Below are positions 33,674 through 42,114 of a DNA stretch of 64,000 nucleotides, in pieces. Source of the stretch: Methanobacterium spitsbergense (GTDB lineage Archaea > Methanobacteriota > Methanobacteria > Methanobacteriales > Methanobacteriaceae); the NCBI RefSeq assembly GCF_019931065.1, contig NZ_JAIOUQ010000017.1, positions 1 to 64,000 of the forward strand, given 5' to 3'. How positions within the stretch are numbered: the stretch's first letter is position 1; each line of letters opens with the position of its first letter. The notes below the pieces were generated by a model. That model was not told the DNA's origin and made no database searches. It saw only the letters and a list, made by a program, of their open reading frames with translations. A program made the translations under genes and the position numbers.

Positions 33674-33970
33674 ATGCAGTCAATAAATGAAATAATGATC
33701 AGTGAAAAAATCAATCCAAATCTTACGATAAGAGGAGGAGCAAAAATATTTTTTGACTATATTAAAAATATCCCTGGTGATGATATATTAATTAATTTCG
33801 AAGGGTCTGAGTTCATAAGTCGCTCTTTTGCCCAAGAATATTTAAAACAAAAAAGGCTAATTAACAAAAATATTAAACAAGTTAATGTTCCCGAAAATAT
33901 TAACTCCATGTTTAAAATTGTAGAAAATTCTCCTAATCCTAATATTAAAAAAATACTTGAAGGATTATAA
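33674..33970 (+). CDS. STAS-like protein (DUF4325 type), partner of the GHKL ATPase
   Basis: 98 residues from ATG 33674 with a G-run ribosome site overlapping the end of the ATPase gene. LTIRGGAKIFFDYI, then DDILINFEGSEFISRSFAQEYL, is the DUF4325 STAS-like pattern (strand, 'F.g...is.SF..E'). RSF would hold the possible phospho-Ser. Proteins of this type are the antagonist or substrate of GHKL kinases in partner-switching modules. The target controlled here is unknown. Confidence 0.65.
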   Translation: MQSINEIMISEKINPNLTIRGGAKIFFDYIKNIPGDDILINFEGSEFISRSFAQEYLKQKRLINKNIKQVNVPENINSMFKIVENSPNPNIKKILEGL

Positions 33971-34032
33971 GATTCTTAATCTACTTTTTCATTTTTAGTT
34001 TTTGATATATGTCTATGTGACATTAGTAGGAT

Positions 34033-34413
34033 TCAAATTGGAAATGTTGATTGTACTTCTACTTTCCTTTTAGATGCTGTAACGTTTTTATGAGTAGTTT
34101 TAACTGTGTTATATATGGATGCATCTAGATAGGTTTGTAATGATGGTTCTTTTGTTAATATTGATTCCATATTCACATCTATGATGTGCACTTTTTCCAT
34201 TAGTTTGGGCCAGTATCCTATTAATTTCCAGTCTTCATTTCTATCCAGGTACAGATCTATTTTATTAATATAGTTTATCTGTTCCATCATTGAAGTGTAA
34301 AAGCGGTTAAATTCATTTCTTGTAAATACAATGACTTCTTCATGGTCTTGGAACATTTCAGGGTTGGATAGTTCTGCTATTCTTCCATTGGGTATTCCTT
34401 CACTAACTCTCAT
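34033..34413 (-). CDS. Unknown soluble protein, 126 residues
   Basis: A minus-strand protein convergent with the STAS-like gene. It has an alpha/beta look (PEMFQDHEEVIVFTRNEF, INKIDLYLDRNEDWKLIGYWP, KVHIIDVNMESIL) and a basic, probably flexible tail. A GATGAT-rich stretch precedes the ATG. No family, signal peptide or membrane segment recognised. Confidence 0.5.
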   Translation of the reverse strand: MRVSEGIPNGRIAELSNPEMFQDHEEVIVFTRNEFNRFYTSMMEQINYINKIDLYLDRNEDWKLIGYWPKLMEKVHIIDVNMESILTKEPSLQTYLDASIYNTVKTTHKNVTASKRKVEVQSTFPI

Positions 34414-34577
34414 AATATCATCAACTCCACTATTTTCATGGAATTGAATTTATGATATTTAGATTATAACCCACTTGAGATAGAGTGTCTGAGAAGTTTT
34501 AAAAAAATAATTATTAATAATTTATATTAATATTAATTCATATATAGATATTATAAAATATAGTTGGAGGATTTCAA

Positions 34578-35066
34578 ATGAATGAAAAACAAAATATAAT
34601 CCTTAGGAGTATTGTAGATTTGGCAATTGAAAAAGATACCCAAATAATATATTTTAAAGATATTAAAAATAAAATAAATTATTCAAACATATCCGATGAA
34701 CAATTATACAATTCATTAAAGGGTTTACAATTAGAAAATTATTTAAAAATCAAGAGAACTAGCGGAGGACTCGAAAATTCAACTATAAATCTATATGTAT
34801 TGGGATTTATGAGATACTTTGATAGTATAGATAATTCTGCAGATATCTGCAAATCTATTTCTTCAGCCATCTATAAAGATAATATTCTTTTCAATAAACA
34901 AATCATTGATCAAACTCGTGCTAAACCCATAATTGTTTATTATATAATTAAATACTTTGAATCCATGGGTTATATAATTTTAGATAGACCATTTAAGAAA
35001 GGTATTGAATCGATTAAAGACATCACATATGATGGAGAAAGATATTTTAAACAGTTATTAAATTGA
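34578..35066 (+). CDS. Winged-helix-like protein, possible regulator
   Basis: 162 residues with TTGGAGGATTTC before the ATG. The N-terminal 75 residues look like a winged helix (QNIILRSIVDLAIE, IIYFKDIKNKINYSNISDEQLYNSLKGLQLENYLKI, then a GGLENSTINLYVLG wing). A second helical half ends in DITYDGERYFKQLLN, reminiscent of DNA-binding or YjcQ-like small proteins in mobile regions. It is monocistronic. The regulator call is by fold impression only. Confidence 0.45.
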   Translation: MNEKQNIILRSIVDLAIEKDTQIIYFKDIKNKINYSNISDEQLYNSLKGLQLENYLKIKRTSGGLENSTINLYVLGFMRYFDSIDNSADICKSISSAIYKDNILFNKQIIDQTRAKPIIVYYIIKYFESMGYIILDRPFKKGIESIKDITYDGERYFKQLLN

Positions 35067-35108
35067 AATCTAACAAACAGGTCATATATCTATTACTAAA
35101 CTCCCAGT

Positions 35109-35198
35109 CTAGGTAATACTTTTTATGTTTGATACGAGCTGTACAGCTGCATGAGGTCCTGCAAGATCTTTGTTTCCCGGACAACTACCAATACTCAT
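35109..35198 (-). other. Orphan 29-residue frame, possible gene remnant
   Basis: The spacer 35,067-35,365 is locally GC-richer here. On the minus strand ATG 35198 to TAG 35109 encodes a Gly/Pro-containing peptide (MSIGSCPGNKDLAGPHAAV and a further 10 residues) that reads like a piece of a conserved enzyme rather than random sequence. I cannot name the parent and saw no clear ribosome site. The rest of the spacer holds the palindrome at 35,294. Confidence 0.3.
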
Positions 35199-35293
35199 AG
35201 AGAATGTTTATTTTGATAAAATAAGAATGCATATCTCTTTAACTAAATTTATCTAAAAATACACTTGATATGCCAATAGTAATACTTTTTAAT

Positions 35294-35318
35294 TAATGTT
35301 CCAACAGTGGGAACATTA
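35294..35318 (+). promoter_or_regulatory. Inverted-repeat operator upstream of the zinc-ribbon gene
   Basis: TAATGTTCC and GGAACATTA form nine-base arms around seven bases, 48 bases before the start codon at 35366. The right arm runs into an AT-rich TATTAAATAT stretch that could be the TATA box, so a bound repressor would block the promoter. Confidence 0.5.
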
Positions 35319-35365
35319 TATTAAATATCCCTAACACAATAATAATCAAGAATTGGAGGAGTATT

Positions 35366-35857
35366 ATGGGAATATTAGATGTATATCAATGTCCAAACAC
35401 AGACTGTTGGTGGAGTAAAAACACAGGGAAAAAGGGAGAACACTGCCCTGAATGCGGAACTGAACTAAAAAAAGTAGGATTTCGTGAAGGAGCAAAAATT
35501 ACTGCCGAAAAAGATAAACTCAAAAATGATCCTGAAACATATAATAGAAAACAGGCATATAAAGAAGAACAAAAAGCACTTAAAGTACAAGAAAAGGAAG
35601 AAAAACGTTTAGCACAATTATTATTTTCAACTAGAGTTACCGATGACGATCTTAAGAGATCCATAGAATCTGATATGAGTAACCTTGCAAGTCATGAAGC
35701 CGGTACAAAGTGGATGCGGGTCGGTACACTTCTAAGCTTTAATAGTACAGAACAGATGATAGGAGCCGGTTTTAAAGCAATCATAGACCAAAACAAAATA
35801 AAAATTAAACAGAATGAATTAATTCTTCGAGAACTTAAAAAATTAAATTCAAAATAA
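35366..35857 (+). CDS. Zinc-ribbon protein with charged coiled coil
   Basis: 163 residues with GGAGGAGTATT before the ATG. The N-terminal ribbon has CPNTDC and CPECG; the centre (about 45-100) is a Lys/Glu-rich helix, probably coiled coil; then GAGFKAIIDQNKIKIKQNELI, a second helix. It looks cytosolic. A palindromic operator lies in its promoter. It resembles short zinc-ribbon proteins of mobile regions but no family is certain. Confidence 0.55.
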   Translation: MGILDVYQCPNTDCWWSKNTGKKGEHCPECGTELKKVGFREGAKITAEKDKLKNDPETYNRKQAYKEEQKALKVQEKEEKRLAQLLFSTRVTDDDLKRSIESDMSNLASHEAGTKWMRVGTLLSFNSTEQMIGAGFKAIIDQNKIKIKQNELILRELKKLNSK

Positions 35858-35928
35858 ATTCAAGAACTGGGAACTAATTAAATCTTAGTTTTAATTAATT
35901 GGAATAGTAATTAGTAGTCAGACTCTTT

Positions 35929-36468
35929 TTATTTTGGATAGTCTGCTATTTCTTTCTTAAACCTCCAAAAACTAGTTCTAGATAATTCTTTTTTTGCTTG
36001 TTCAATTATAAAATCAGGATTTTCATATTCCCATTCCATTCTTTGATAAAATTTGACATCCTGTAATTCTAGAAGTTCAAAGGGAGTTAAATCATTAACA
36101 TCTTTTTTTAGAATATTATTGGGGTCATGATTTTTAGGTTTGAATCTATCCTTGCGACCTTTCCATTGTAAAACAAATTTCCATATTTTCGATTTATATT
36201 TTTTACCATTTCTCTTTTCTTTGTTTTCTTTTAAATGACGTTCACGATATAATGCTCGTTTAATATCGTTATAATTCCATTTTATATCATATTCTTTAGG
36301 CAACATAAGATATAATAAATTAGTAATCTTTTCATACCCATACAATTCACATAGTTGGCTTAAATAATAAACAGCTGAATCTTGTTCATCATTTTCAATT
36401 ATGGAGTCTTCTAAATAAACTGATAACTTCAAATGATTCCATGTTTTTTCTAGGTTCATTTCTTCCAT
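35929..36468 (-). CDS. Basic/acidic helical protein of unknown function
   Basis: 179 residues from ATG 36468, just behind GGTGATTAAA; the upstream in-frame GTGs overlap that site. The first 75 residues are helical and hydrophobic enough to fold (SAVYYLSQLCELYGYEKITNLLYLMLP), then a strongly basic segment (KENKEKRNGKKYKSK), then an acidic, Trp-containing end. No motif identified. Confidence 0.5.
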   Translation of the reverse strand: MEEMNLEKTWNHLKLSVYLEDSIIENDEQDSAVYYLSQLCELYGYEKITNLLYLMLPKEYDIKWNYNDIKRALYRERHLKENKEKRNGKKYKSKIWKFVLQWKGRKDRFKPKNHDPNNILKKDVNDLTPFELLELQDVKFYQRMEWEYENPDFIIEQAKKELSRTSFWRFKKEIADYPK

Positions 36469-37098
36469 TTTAATCACCACGTCTATCTCTGATTTTTGAA
36501 CCTTATAAAATGTTTCAATTTACAGTAATTTGAAACAAATATAGTCGAAAAACAGATCTAATTTTTAACATATCAGAAATTCCTAATAATTTATACAAAT
36601 AATATGTCAAATTGGTAGTCATAAAAGTAGTCAAATTAACAATAGGTAATAAAAAACTTTAAGAAAGTATAGTAAAAACAGCCCTAAACCATAGTTCTTT
36701 TAAGATAGAACCAAAGTATTTCCATTTAATATCACCATGAATTTGTTACAATAATGTTTCAATTAAATTCAGAACAATTTAAATCATCAATTTGTTAGAA
36801 ATTTTAAATTCAAGTTTTCATGTGCTTGATTTATTTTACTATCTTCCTTATTATTAGTGAAGTGCTTTTGATACTAAAAAAGGTTATTGTTTAATGGGTA
36901 TTGTAATCCATATCAATCCTAATTTTTATTAAATTCAAAAGTATACTTCAATGTTGGTTAATTAGTGTTAAATAATTTTATTTTAAAAATAATTGATTCT
37001 TCAGTTATATTATAAAAAAAATTTCGAAAATATAATATAAACTAATACCATTTTTAAAACAGTTTTTATCCATTAATTATAAATTTTAGGTTTATTTA
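36469..37098. other. Gene-free AT-rich spacer
   Basis: About 630 bases of very AT-rich sequence with many short homopolymer runs. I found no frame with a ribosome site, no RNA gene and no clear repeat. It separates the accessory block from the DUF5654 gene. Confidence 0.5.
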
Positions 37099-37128
37099 TT
37101 GGTTAATAACCAAAATACTTATATATTT
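37099..37128 (+). promoter_or_regulatory. Palindrome and TATA box of the DUF5654 gene
   Basis: TTGGTT and AACCAA (37099-37104, 37108-37113) flank three bases, immediately before CTTATATATTTT (about 37118-37129), a good archaeal TATA box some 40 bases ahead of the start codon. The palindrome touches the BRE position, so it could be an operator. Confidence 0.5.
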
Positions 37129-37167
37129 TCCTTTATAAACTATATATTAACTGTTTAGGAGGGTGAA

Positions 37168-37434
37168 ATGATGAAAGAACAAACGAAAGAAGTTAAATCA
37201 CAAGTTGCTGGGACCATTTCCACTTTGATGACTGTGGCATTTGGTTTAATTGCTGCTCTGGCTTGGAACTCAGCTATTCAGGCAATTGTAAGCCAGTTAT
37301 TTCCAAAAGGAAATGATATATTAGGGTTGTTAATTTATGCAATAATCATCTCAATAATAGCTGTTGTTGCTACCATAGTAATTGCTAGAGCACTTGGAAA
37401 ACCACCTGTACAAGAAGTAAGAATAGTGGAATAG
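37168..37434 (+). CDS. DUF5654 family membrane protein
   Basis: 88 residues with AGGAGGGTGA before ATG 37168 (a second ATG follows at once). A short polar start leads to TLMTVAFGLIAALAWNSAIQAIVSQLFP, the conserved 'aFGL.AALAWN.aIqa' signature of archaeal DUF5654 proteins, then a second membrane helix (LLIYAIIISIIAVVATIVIA). Role unknown; the family consists of small inner-membrane proteins. It has its own promoter and no operon partner. Confidence 0.75.
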   Translation: MMKEQTKEVKSQVAGTISTLMTVAFGLIAALAWNSAIQAIVSQLFPKGNDILGLLIYAIIISIIAVVATIVIARALGKPPVQEVRIVE

Positions 37435-37525
37435 CACCAAAAAAAGGAATTATACCCTTTTTTTATCATTTTTTAGAAAAAATCTTTTAATACCTTAACT
37501 CAAAAATCTATTGGAAAAAAATAAA

Positions 37526-39382
37526 TTACCTCAAATCTAAAACATTCCAATCTTCAGTATTAATGTTTATATCATCAAGCTGATCTTTAACCGACTTTTC
37601 AGGGCTGTATGGTAATATCTGACCATTTATATAAGGTTTTTTTTGGTTCAATGATCTTATGTTATCTTGTGCTGTTTTTTGCCAGAGTTCAAGCCAACCA
37701 TTTATTGGTTGATTTAGAGATGTTATTCCATATCCAAGATGTTCATTCCATAAGGAGTTTCTAAAACTTTCAATAGAATTTTTTGAACCTTTATTATCCA
37801 AGATCATAACATTTATTTCCATACTTCTATGAAATTTTGAATCAAAAAATCCTTTAAGTTCATTTACATGGGTTAGAGATGTACCATCCAAGTTTGCTGT
37901 GCCCACAGTAGCCCATATATCATCAATTACAGCAGCTTTAGTATGCACATAGATTGGTTGTATTTCATACTGATTCTCTCCCCATCCTGAAGACCATAAA
38001 CTGAAAAAACCTATCTGTGGATGTTTCAAATTATCTTCAGTATTTTTAATTCCAAGTTTTTTAATTGCCTTATTCTGCCATTTCTTATATCCTGGTAACT
38101 CAGGATCTTCATTTATCAAAAATATAACTTGAAGATCATCGTTGAATTTAATTACATTTTGTAATGCTTTCAATATACTGTTGTTGGTAAAATACTGATT
38201 TTCAAGGTATATAAAATCCGATGCTTGTGCTATTGCCTTTCTATAACCTTCAAATATTCCCAACTCTCCCTTTTTAGTTAATGTGTCTTTTGTTACAGAT
38301 CTAGCAATTTGAATATGGTCTTCGCCGGAGCTAATTGGGTGGAAACTTATATTGAGTTTATTTTTTCCATTGTAATCTTTAGATGAGATATAATTCCACA
38401 TTTCAACAAATAATTCTTCAACATAATATACGGATCCGCCATTCAGTTTCACAGATATGTCATGAACTGGTCTTACAAGTTCAGGTTCCCGCCTTGGATC
38501 GTTAATTAAATGCATTGAAGTATCCCAATAATCTGGAATAAATGCAGATCCTATAACAAATGCTTCATAACCATCAACAATCAAGGTTTTTGCATGCATC
38601 ACATGGAGACCATTGGACTTAAATCCCCTGACTTCAACCCCTGTTGATTTGAATTTGTCCTTAATTTTTTTTAATGAATCAGTTAGTGTAAGATTTTCAT
38701 TTAAAATTATTTTTACATTGACCCCTCTTTCATCTGCATTTTTTAAAACATCAACAAGAACATCCTTTGGAGATAGATCATCATCTGAATTAAATGTAGC
38801 AACAAAATCCGGGTCAAATTCAATTTGCGATAGATACACATAGGATCTAGCATTATTGATCGACTTAACAATACATTTTAATTCTTTTTCATTATCAATT
38901 AATATTTCAAAATCATTATCAGATGTAAATCTTGACTTATCTGTACCACCTAATGTTATAAACCAGCCATTTGCCCAATTACGATTTATATGGATATCTT
39001 CAACTTTTTTTATTGGTTCGGATACAGCAGAGAACTTATCTGTTTTATAAAGTTCTGTAATATCTAACATATCTTTAACAACCAGCCAAATATCAGGTTT
39101 TTCATCAATAATGGTTTTATAATTGTTTGGTGAATATGTTATCCTGTAAAACCCATCTTTATCTGTTCTGGATTTACCTAGTTCATGATCAGGTATCAGT
39201 GAAACAGGTGAAACTTTATCTGCTAATTTTACTAGTTTGCTATTCATTATCGAAGCTTCTGTCTTCCCTTCCCCTTTCGCTACCACAACCAAACCCATAA
39301 TAGGTTTGGCATTTTCATCTAAAATTCTTCCTCGAACTCCCATGTTGGGTTCTTCATTTGTTGTCATATTATCTTTGGACAT
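37526..39382 (-). CDS. Phospholipase D-like protein with N-terminal carboxypeptidase-regulatory-like domain
   Basis: 618 residues with two HKD catalytic motifs: H263-x-K265-x4-D270 (HAKTLIVD) and H480-x-K482-x4-D487 (HTKAAVID), each followed by the small-residue strand of the PLD fold (FVIGSAF, ATVGTANLD). Residues about 15-110 form a transthyretin-like domain (VRGRILDENAKPIMGLVV, RTDKDGFYRI). Such enzymes cleave or transfer phosphodiesters of lipids or nucleic acids. There is no signal peptide, so it probably acts inside or at the inner membrane face. It is monocistronic. Confidence 0.85.
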   Translation of the reverse strand: MSKDNMTTNEEPNMGVRGRILDENAKPIMGLVVVAKGEGKTEASIMNSKLVKLADKVSPVSLIPDHELGKSRTDKDGFYRITYSPNNYKTIIDEKPDIWLVVKDMLDITELYKTDKFSAVSEPIKKVEDIHINRNWANGWFITLGGTDKSRFTSDNDFEILIDNEKELKCIVKSINNARSYVYLSQIEFDPDFVATFNSDDDLSPKDVLVDVLKNADERGVNVKIILNENLTLTDSLKKIKDKFKSTGVEVRGFKSNGLHVMHAKTLIVDGYEAFVIGSAFIPDYWDTSMHLINDPRREPELVRPVHDISVKLNGGSVYYVEELFVEMWNYISSKDYNGKNKLNISFHPISSGEDHIQIARSVTKDTLTKKGELGIFEGYRKAIAQASDFIYLENQYFTNNSILKALQNVIKFNDDLQVIFLINEDPELPGYKKWQNKAIKKLGIKNTEDNLKHPQIGFFSLWSSGWGENQYEIQPIYVHTKAAVIDDIWATVGTANLDGTSLTHVNELKGFFDSKFHRSMEINVMILDNKGSKNSIESFRNSLWNEHLGYGITSLNQPINGWLELWQKTAQDNIRSLNQKKPYINGQILPYSPEKSVKDQLDDININTEDWNVLDLR

Positions 39383-39498
39383 CTTAAAGAAATTTAAATG
39401 GTTTTTTATAGAAAAAAAATTTAATTTATCCAGATTTATTTAATAATATTTAGATAAATCCCCTTGAAACGATCATTAAATCTGGATTATACGGAAAT

Positions 39499-39891
39499 TT
39501 ATCTTCTTCTCTTTTGGATGGTTCGTACAATCAGTAATATAATGGCACCAATTGCACCTCCAACTGCACCGATTACAATTGCAATGATTAGTTCTTGAGG
39601 AGTGTTAATTGGAACATATGTTGATAACTGTGAAGAAAATGTTGCAATAGCTCCTTTAAATAAGCTTAGTAACCAAAGAATTATTGCACCTACAACACCC
39701 ATTAATGCTCCATTAATCATTCCATCAATTATTCCACTATATGAAATGTAACCAACAACTATTCCTGCAAGGAGAAATCCTAAAAGAAACCCCTGTAATC
39801 CCAATACCGAACCAAAACCTAGTATGGAGATAATTACAGTAAATATAATAACTAATATAAATCCTTTAATGATAGCACCTATATTTACCAT
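39499..39891 (-). CDS. DUF5518-like four-TM protein
   Basis: 130 residues, nearly all hydrophobic, with four membrane helices and Gly-rich pairs (GFLLGFLLAGIVVGYIS, GMINGALMGVVGAIILWLL, IGAVGGAIGAIILLIV). This Gly-zipper layout is typical of archaeal DUF5518-like membrane proteins. Transport or stress functions have been guessed for the group, none shown. It lies 26 bases behind the Hsp20 gene on the same strand and may be co-transcribed with it. Confidence 0.6.
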   Translation of the reverse strand: MVNIGAIIKGFILVIIFTVIISILGFGSVLGLQGFLLGFLLAGIVVGYISYSGIIDGMINGALMGVVGAIILWLLSLFKGAIATFSSQLSTYVPINTPQELIIAIVIGAVGGAIGAIILLIVRTIQKRRR

Positions 39892-39917
39892 GGATCATCT
39901 CCTAAATTAGTAAAAGA

Positions 39918-40397
39918 TCATTTAATCTCTACTTTATGTTTAGCTTCCATTATTTTTGGAAGATCAACTGTTAAAACAGAGTCTTTGAATTTCGCTTTGG
40001 CTTTTTTTACATCAATTTTGGCAGGCAATACCATGGACCGTCTTGTTTCACCATAACTTCTCTCTTTTCTGAGATAGTTAGCTCCCTCTTCTTCAATTTC
40101 TTCATCAAACTTTGCAACAATTTCAATTGTATCTTCAGAAATGTCAACATCTACATTTTCCTTTTTAACACCTGGAAGGTCAGTAATTACCGTAATGGAA
40201 TCGTCAGTTTCCATAATATCAACCAATGGCTTTTGAAAGGACATAGTATACTCTGATAGACTTTTCCCCAATTCTTCTTGTTTTTCTTTTATAGTATTCA
40301 CTATATCTGTCAACACACTTTCTGTTGGGGTTTTCTTTTCTTCAAACTCTTCCTCATCACCAGTTCCCATTGCAATAGGTACGTCTTTATCTACCAT
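39918..40397 (-). CDS. Small heat-shock protein, Hsp20 family
   Basis: 159 residues. An acidic N-terminal arm of about 55 residues precedes the alpha-crystallin domain: DIMETDDSITVITDLPGVKKENVDVDI, a beta-6 loop around RKERSYGETRRSMVLP, and the closing KAKFKDSVLTVDLPK strand. It holds unfolding proteins as an oligomer in the cytosol. The C-terminal I-x-I anchor is replaced by VEIK. It is grouped with CsbD-like and DUF5518-like genes, which suggests a stress locus. Confidence 0.9.
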   Translation of the reverse strand: MVDKDVPIAMGTGDEEEFEEKKTPTESVLTDIVNTIKEKQEELGKSLSEYTMSFQKPLVDIMETDDSITVITDLPGVKKENVDVDISEDTIEIVAKFDEEIEEEGANYLRKERSYGETRRSMVLPAKIDVKKAKAKFKDSVLTVDLPKIMEAKHKVEIK

Positions 40398-40419
40398 TTT
40401 AATTCACACTCCGAAATAA

Positions 40420-40569
40420 TTATTTTTTACTAGAAATCTTTCCTTTAACCTTTCCTTCAATTTCTTTAGTCTTTCCCTTAACTTCACCTTCTAATTTTTT
40501 AGTTTTACCCTTTAATTCACCCTTTAACTCTTTAGCTTTTCCTTTAATTTCACCTGTTTTTTCATCCAT
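40420..40569 (-). CDS. CsbD-like stress protein, 49 residues
   Basis: A short minus-strand frame from ATG 40569 (GAGGGATT upstream). It is a Lys/Glu/Gly repeat (KGKAKELKGELKGKTKKLEG), the hallmark of the CsbD-like family, soluble and mostly disordered or helical. It lies upstream of Hsp20 on the same strand. CsbD proteins are known as general-stress products in bacteria; the role in archaea is unknown. Confidence 0.7.
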   Translation of the reverse strand: MDEKTGEIKGKAKELKGELKGKTKKLEGEVKGKTKEIEGKVKGKISSKK

Positions 40570-40775
40570 ATAATCCCTCGATAAATAATCAACATCCTAA
40601 TTCAACTTATAATATCTATATACATCCAATATTATAAATTTTTTGTAGAATGTTAAAAAAAATTTATTAAATCAAAAATAATTATTTTTATTCACTTTGA
40701 AGAAGAATTATTATCCAAATTCTGATACCATCCATTAGCTGTACTTTCTGTGAGTTTTGGAATAATAAGGCTTAA

Positions 40776-41054
40776 TTGTATTGTAAGGAATGTGGGGCTA
40801 AAATAGAAGAAGGAAATTTCTGTCAAGAATGTGGTAATATTATTGAAACTGAAACTCCAATTAACAAAAAAAGTTCTAATGAATAAATTAAGAATAGATT
40901 AGCTTCGCAAAGAGAAAAATCAATTAATAACCCAAAACCAGTTCCTAAAGTAAGTCGCAAAGAAATTTTAATTGCATTTATTCTTATTTTAATAATAGCA
41001 GGAATAGGCGTGTTAGGAGGGCTTCTTTTCAAATGTTTAAAGGCTAATAGTTAG
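40776..41054 (+). pseudogene. Zinc-ribbon membrane protein split by in-frame TAA
   Basis: From TTG 40776 the frame encodes a zinc ribbon (YCKECGAKIEEGNFCQECG), stops at TAA 40884-40886, and continues open to 41054 with a basic linker and one membrane helix (ILIAFILILIIAGIGVLGGLL). Together these form the common zinc_ribbon-TM protein of archaea. The single stop is the only fault seen. It may be recent decay or a sequencing error. Confidence 0.6.
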
Positions 41055-41065
41055 TATAATGGGAG

Positions 41066-41117
41066 TCTAATTAAAATAGTAATAACTGAATATATTATGA
41101 AATATAATGATTTATTA
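41066..41117 (+). repeat. 52-base direct repeat, left of acetyltransferase gene
   Basis: It matches 42034-42085 at 47 of 52 positions (start TCTAATTA, end AATGA, AT, TATTA). Both copies include ATGAAATATAATGA and could encode the first residues of a lost small protein. Confidence 0.7.
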
Positions 41118-41153
41118 AGTAGTATTTAGTATTTAATATTTGGAGTTGTAGGA

Positions 41154-41966
41154 ATGGTTAAAATTATTAGGAGTTTCAAAAATGGATTATTAAATAAGAG
41201 TGACCAATATCGTTATTATAAATCCGAATATATGCGATTAAAGGAAAAATTATCATCTGCTCAAAAAAAAATAAAATATCTTGAAACTAACATATTAAAA
41301 GGAGAGAATAACAACCGAAAGTTGCCCAAAAAGATAGAAGAACTAAAATTGGAAAATCAACATATAAAAGAGGATATAAAGGGAAATTCACATTATAAAA
41401 AACGTAAAAAGCTAGCAGATATCCGCACAAGCCATAATCGTGAGTCTTTGGAAAATGTTTCTATTGGAGAATACACTTATGGAAATCCTAAAATTAGGCG
41501 TAATGTAAAAAAAGGCAAGTTAACAATTGGAAAATTTTGTAGCATAGGTGAGGAAGTAACTATATTAATTGGAATGGGCCACCATCTATCTTATGCTACT
41601 ACTTTTCCTTTTACAACTTTCCTGAAGATAAAGCCTCAGAACGTTGGAAAAACACAAGAAAAGTCTATACCCGAAGAGACTGTTATTGGTAATGATGTGT
41701 GGATTGGATATGGTGCTTTAATTTTATCTGGAGTTACAATAGGTGATGGTGCTGTAATTGGGGCAAGAACTGTTGTATCAAAGGATGTCGAACCTTATAG
41801 TATAGTGGCTGGTAGTCCTCTTAAACATTTACGTTATCGTTTCCCTAAAGATATAAGAGATATTTTAGTAGAGAAGAAATGGTGGGATCTACCAGAAGAG
41901 AAAATAGAAGAGTTAGTACCTTATCTTTTAGACTTAAACATTCATAATTTACTTGAAAAGTTGTAA
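41154..41966 (+). CDS. Hexapeptide (left-handed beta-helix) acetyltransferase with N-terminal coiled coil
   Basis: 270 residues. Residues about 20-85 form a coiled coil (YMRLKEKLSSAQKKIKYLE, ELKLENQHIKED). The catalytic part resembles xenobiotic/chloramphenicol-type acetyltransferases: KLTIGKFCSIGEEVTILIG, catalytic-type His in GMGHHLSYATTFPF, then hexapeptide turns (VIGNDVWIGYGALILSGVTIGDGAVIGARTVVSKDV) and IVAGSPLKHLRYRF. It likely acetylates a sugar of surface glycans using acetyl-CoA. It is flanked by imperfect 52-base repeats, a sign of insertion or duplication. Confidence 0.8.
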   Translation: MVKIIRSFKNGLLNKSDQYRYYKSEYMRLKEKLSSAQKKIKYLETNILKGENNNRKLPKKIEELKLENQHIKEDIKGNSHYKKRKKLADIRTSHNRESLENVSIGEYTYGNPKIRRNVKKGKLTIGKFCSIGEEVTILIGMGHHLSYATTFPFTTFLKIKPQNVGKTQEKSIPEETVIGNDVWIGYGALILSGVTIGDGAVIGARTVVSKDVEPYSIVAGSPLKHLRYRFPKDIRDILVEKKWWDLPEEKIEELVPYLLDLNIHNLLEKL

Positions 41967-42033
41967 TTAACCAACTAATCAAAAAAAAATGAATTAATTT
42001 GAATAAATCAAACAGTAATGTTAATAAATCCAA

Positions 42034-42085
42034 TCTAATTAGGATAGCAATAACTGAATATATAATGAAATATAATGAATTATTA
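42034..42085 (+). repeat. 52-base direct repeat, right of acetyltransferase gene
   Basis: Partner of 41066-41117, five mismatches. The two copies are 968 bases apart and enclose one gene. Confidence 0.7.
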
Positions 42086-42114
42086 GAGTAATTATGTTAT
42101 TAAAATGAGGTTTT

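Noticed and set aside
41066..41117. Start of a small gene (ATGAAATATAATGA) in each 52-base repeat
   Set aside because: Both frames end within about ten codons and differ, so no protein can be supported; kept only as a repeat.
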